Part shown: piece by piece, positions 62,701 through 64,000 of the stretch
Layout of the letters: the number at the start of each line of letters is the position of its first letter
How positions within the stretch are numbered: position 1 is the stretch's first letter
NCBI RefSeq assembly: GCF_030412915.1
Contig: NZ_JAUHJR010000002.1
Span: forward strand, 558,001-622,000
DNA length: 64,000 nt
Direction: 5' to 3'
Source of the DNA: Nocardioides abyssi
GTDB taxonomy: Bacteria > Actinomycetota > Actinomycetes > Propionibacteriales > Nocardioidaceae
Translations under genes and position numbers: made by a program
Notes under the pieces: generated by a model
Databases searched by the model: none
The model's input: only the letters and a program-made list of their open reading frames with translations
What the model was told of the DNA's origin: nothing

Positions 62701-64000
62701 GTGCGACGACCCCGGACCGCCCGCGCCCTGGCCCTGCTGACCACCGCCCTGCTCGGTGCGACGGTCGCCGTCGCGCCACCCGGGTCCGCGGTGCGGGCCG
62801 ACGACGGCCCGGCCGTGCACTCGCCGGTGTACGTCGCCCGCGACCTGCAGAACATCGCCGACGCCTACGGACGGATCACCGGGCCCGGCGGGCAGCTGCG
62901 CGACCCGGCGTACCTCCCGGCGCTGGTGCAGCAGGTCGGTGCCACCTCGGTCGCCCAGCTGGTCGCGCAGGCGGCGAGCCCGAGCCGGCTCGCGCTGACC
63001 GCCGGCCAGGTCGTGCCCGGCTGGAACGTCGGCAACCCGCTGCGCGCCGGCTGGGACGGCACCCGCGGGCGGACCCGCGACGTGTCCTTCACCAACCGCT
63101 ACGGCGCGCTGCTGCGCGGCACGGTCCACCGCCCGCTCCCGGGCGCGAAGGACCCCTACACGGGCAAGCGGCTGCGCGGACCGTTCCCGGGCGTGGTCGT
63201 CACCCCCGGCTCGGTGCAGGGGTCCGAGGGGATGTACCGCTGGCTCGCTCAGGACCTCGCCGAGCGCGGGTACGTCGTGCTGACCTACGACGTGCAGGGC
63301 CAGGGCCGCAGCGAGACCCTGCCCCACGAGCCGGTGCCCGGGGCGGGCGACCAGCTCTCCGCGCTGCCGTTCTGCAACCCGTTCGCGCCCCCGCGCGACC
63401 GCGAGATGCTCGGCTGCCCGGGCGTGCCGTTCCAGCAGCTCGCCAACTTCGTGGTCGGCACCGAGGACGCCATCGACTTCTTCGTCTCGACCCCCGCGAA
63501 GCCCTACGCCAACCCCGCGTCGGCGGGCGCGAGCCCGGACCGGTTCAACCCGTTCTGGCGGCTCTTCGACCGCAGCCCCGACCGGCGCACGGCGACGCCG
63601 GGCCGCACCACGCGGCTCGCGATCATCGGGCACTCGCTGGGCGCCCGCGCGGTCTCGGAGGTGCAGGGCACCGACGACCGGGTGGCGACGGTCGTCGCGC
63701 TCGACAAGCTCTTCGCCGGCACCGACGGCGGGACGGTCCCGACGGTGCCGGCCAACGAGACCGTGCCGCGGGTGCCGGCGCTCGCGGTGCAGTCGGAGTA
63801 CGGGTTCACCGTCGCGCCGTACCTGCTCTCGGCCGGCACCTCGCTGGTGCCCTCGCCCTCCCTCGACGGGCCGGACCCGCGGCGCGAGCGGAAGGCCGGC
63901 TACGACCGGTGGGCGCGCTCGCGGCACGACGCGATGCTCGTCGTCCCGCGCGCCTCGACCCACCTCGACTACACCGACATCCCCCTGGTGCTGCCGGCGA
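62701..64000 (+). CDS. Secreted alpha/beta hydrolase, truncated by the window end
   Basis: At least 433 residues; no stop before 64000. Signal peptide (RRPRTARALALLTTALLGATVAVAPPGSAVRA). The alpha/beta hydrolase core has GVVVTPGSVQGSEGMYRWLAQDLAERGYVVLTYDVQGQGRSE, nucleophile Ser312 in IIGHSLGARA, and a candidate catalytic His in PRASTHLDYTD near the cut end. Such proteins are secreted esterases or lipases. GTG start at 62701 is taken from the signal sequence. Confidence 0.83.
   Translation, partial: MRRPRTARALALLTTALLGATVAVAPPGSAVRADDGPAVHSPVYVARDLQNIADAYGRITGPGGQLRDPAYLPALVQQVGATSVAQLVAQAASPSRLALTAGQVVPGWNVGNPLRAGWDGTRGRTRDVSFTNRYGALLRGTVHRPLPGAKDPYTGKRLRGPFPGVVVTPGSVQGSEGMYRWLAQDLAERGYVVLTYDVQGQGRSETLPHEPVPGAGDQLSALPFCNPFAPPRDREMLGCPGVPFQQLANFVVGTEDAIDFFVSTPAKPYANPASAGASPDRFNPFWRLFDRSPDRRTATPGRTTRLAIIGHSLGARAVSEVQGTDDRVATVVALDKLFAGTDGGTVPTVPANETVPRVPALAVQSEYGFTVAPYLLSAGTSLVPSPSLDGPDPRRERKAGYDRWARSRHDAMLVVPRASTHLDYTDIPLVLPA

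Overview
The window is chromosomal DNA of a very GC-rich actinobacterium, most like Nocardioides or another Nocardioidaceae. The signs are GTG starts on about half the genes, many leaderless promoters (a TANNNT -10 box 6-7 nt before the start codon), a bacterial proteasome activator (Bpa), a metYX pair, a mycobacterial-type leucine catabolic carboxylase operon, and a short dispersed repeat with GGTTTCGA and CTCAACCAGC ends. I see no phage, integrase, transposase, CRISPR array or rRNA. The species call is inference.

Layout. 1-8.5 kb: TetR/MFS efflux pair, a secreted M15 peptidase lipoprotein, a Ser/Thr kinase, a von Willebrand A membrane protein, a MOSC protein and a quinone reductase. 8.5-16.4 kb: ABM monooxygenase, M13 metallopeptidase, MHS-type MFS, RecQ helicase with a phosphoribosyltransferase-like tail, DHA2 MFS; three strong hairpins separate the convergent pairs. 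16.4-22.6 kb: glutathione peroxidase, SNF2 helicase plus SWIM protein, a secreted and a membrane protein, and a TetR regulator. 22.6-33.3 kb: metY-metX on the minus strand, then a tightly coupled plus-strand operon of acyl-CoA carboxylase beta, biotin carboxylase, HMG-CoA lyase and three sulfotransferase-family proteins. The TetR gene and this operon carry the same palindromic promoter-operator, so the TetR is probably the operon's repressor.

33-47 kb: EcsC-like protein, aat, rhodanese, Fpg/Nei glycosylase, an AAA ATPase, GDPD, an Rv1264-like adenylyl cyclase with a cNMP-binding partner, arginine deiminase, a GDT1 transporter, prephenate dehydratase and a PAP2/diacylglycerol kinase fusion. 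The dispersed repeats cluster here. 47-56 kb: a serS-HAD-GNAT-HAD operon, bpa, a second quinone reductase, a MobA-like protein, a nitrilase-family protein and a biotin carrier. 56-64 kb: two tRNA-Ser, a 44-residue secreted peptide gene facing a three-domain LuxR-type regulator, GTP-dependent PEP carboxykinase, tRNA-Arg, a LamG-like protein, a cupin and a truncated alpha/beta hydrolase.

Best candidates for undescribed biology: (1) the peptide/regulator pair at 57.5-58.8 kb, which looks like a short-peptide signalling module; (2) three tandem sulfotransferase-family genes, the middle one lacking the PAPS-binding loop; (3) a 48-bp dispersed repeat inserted in frame in the acyl-CoA carboxylase gene; (4) the shared leaderless promoter-operator of the TetR and the leucine operon; (5) paired 26-bp palindromes with identical arms and different self-complementary centres downstream of metX.
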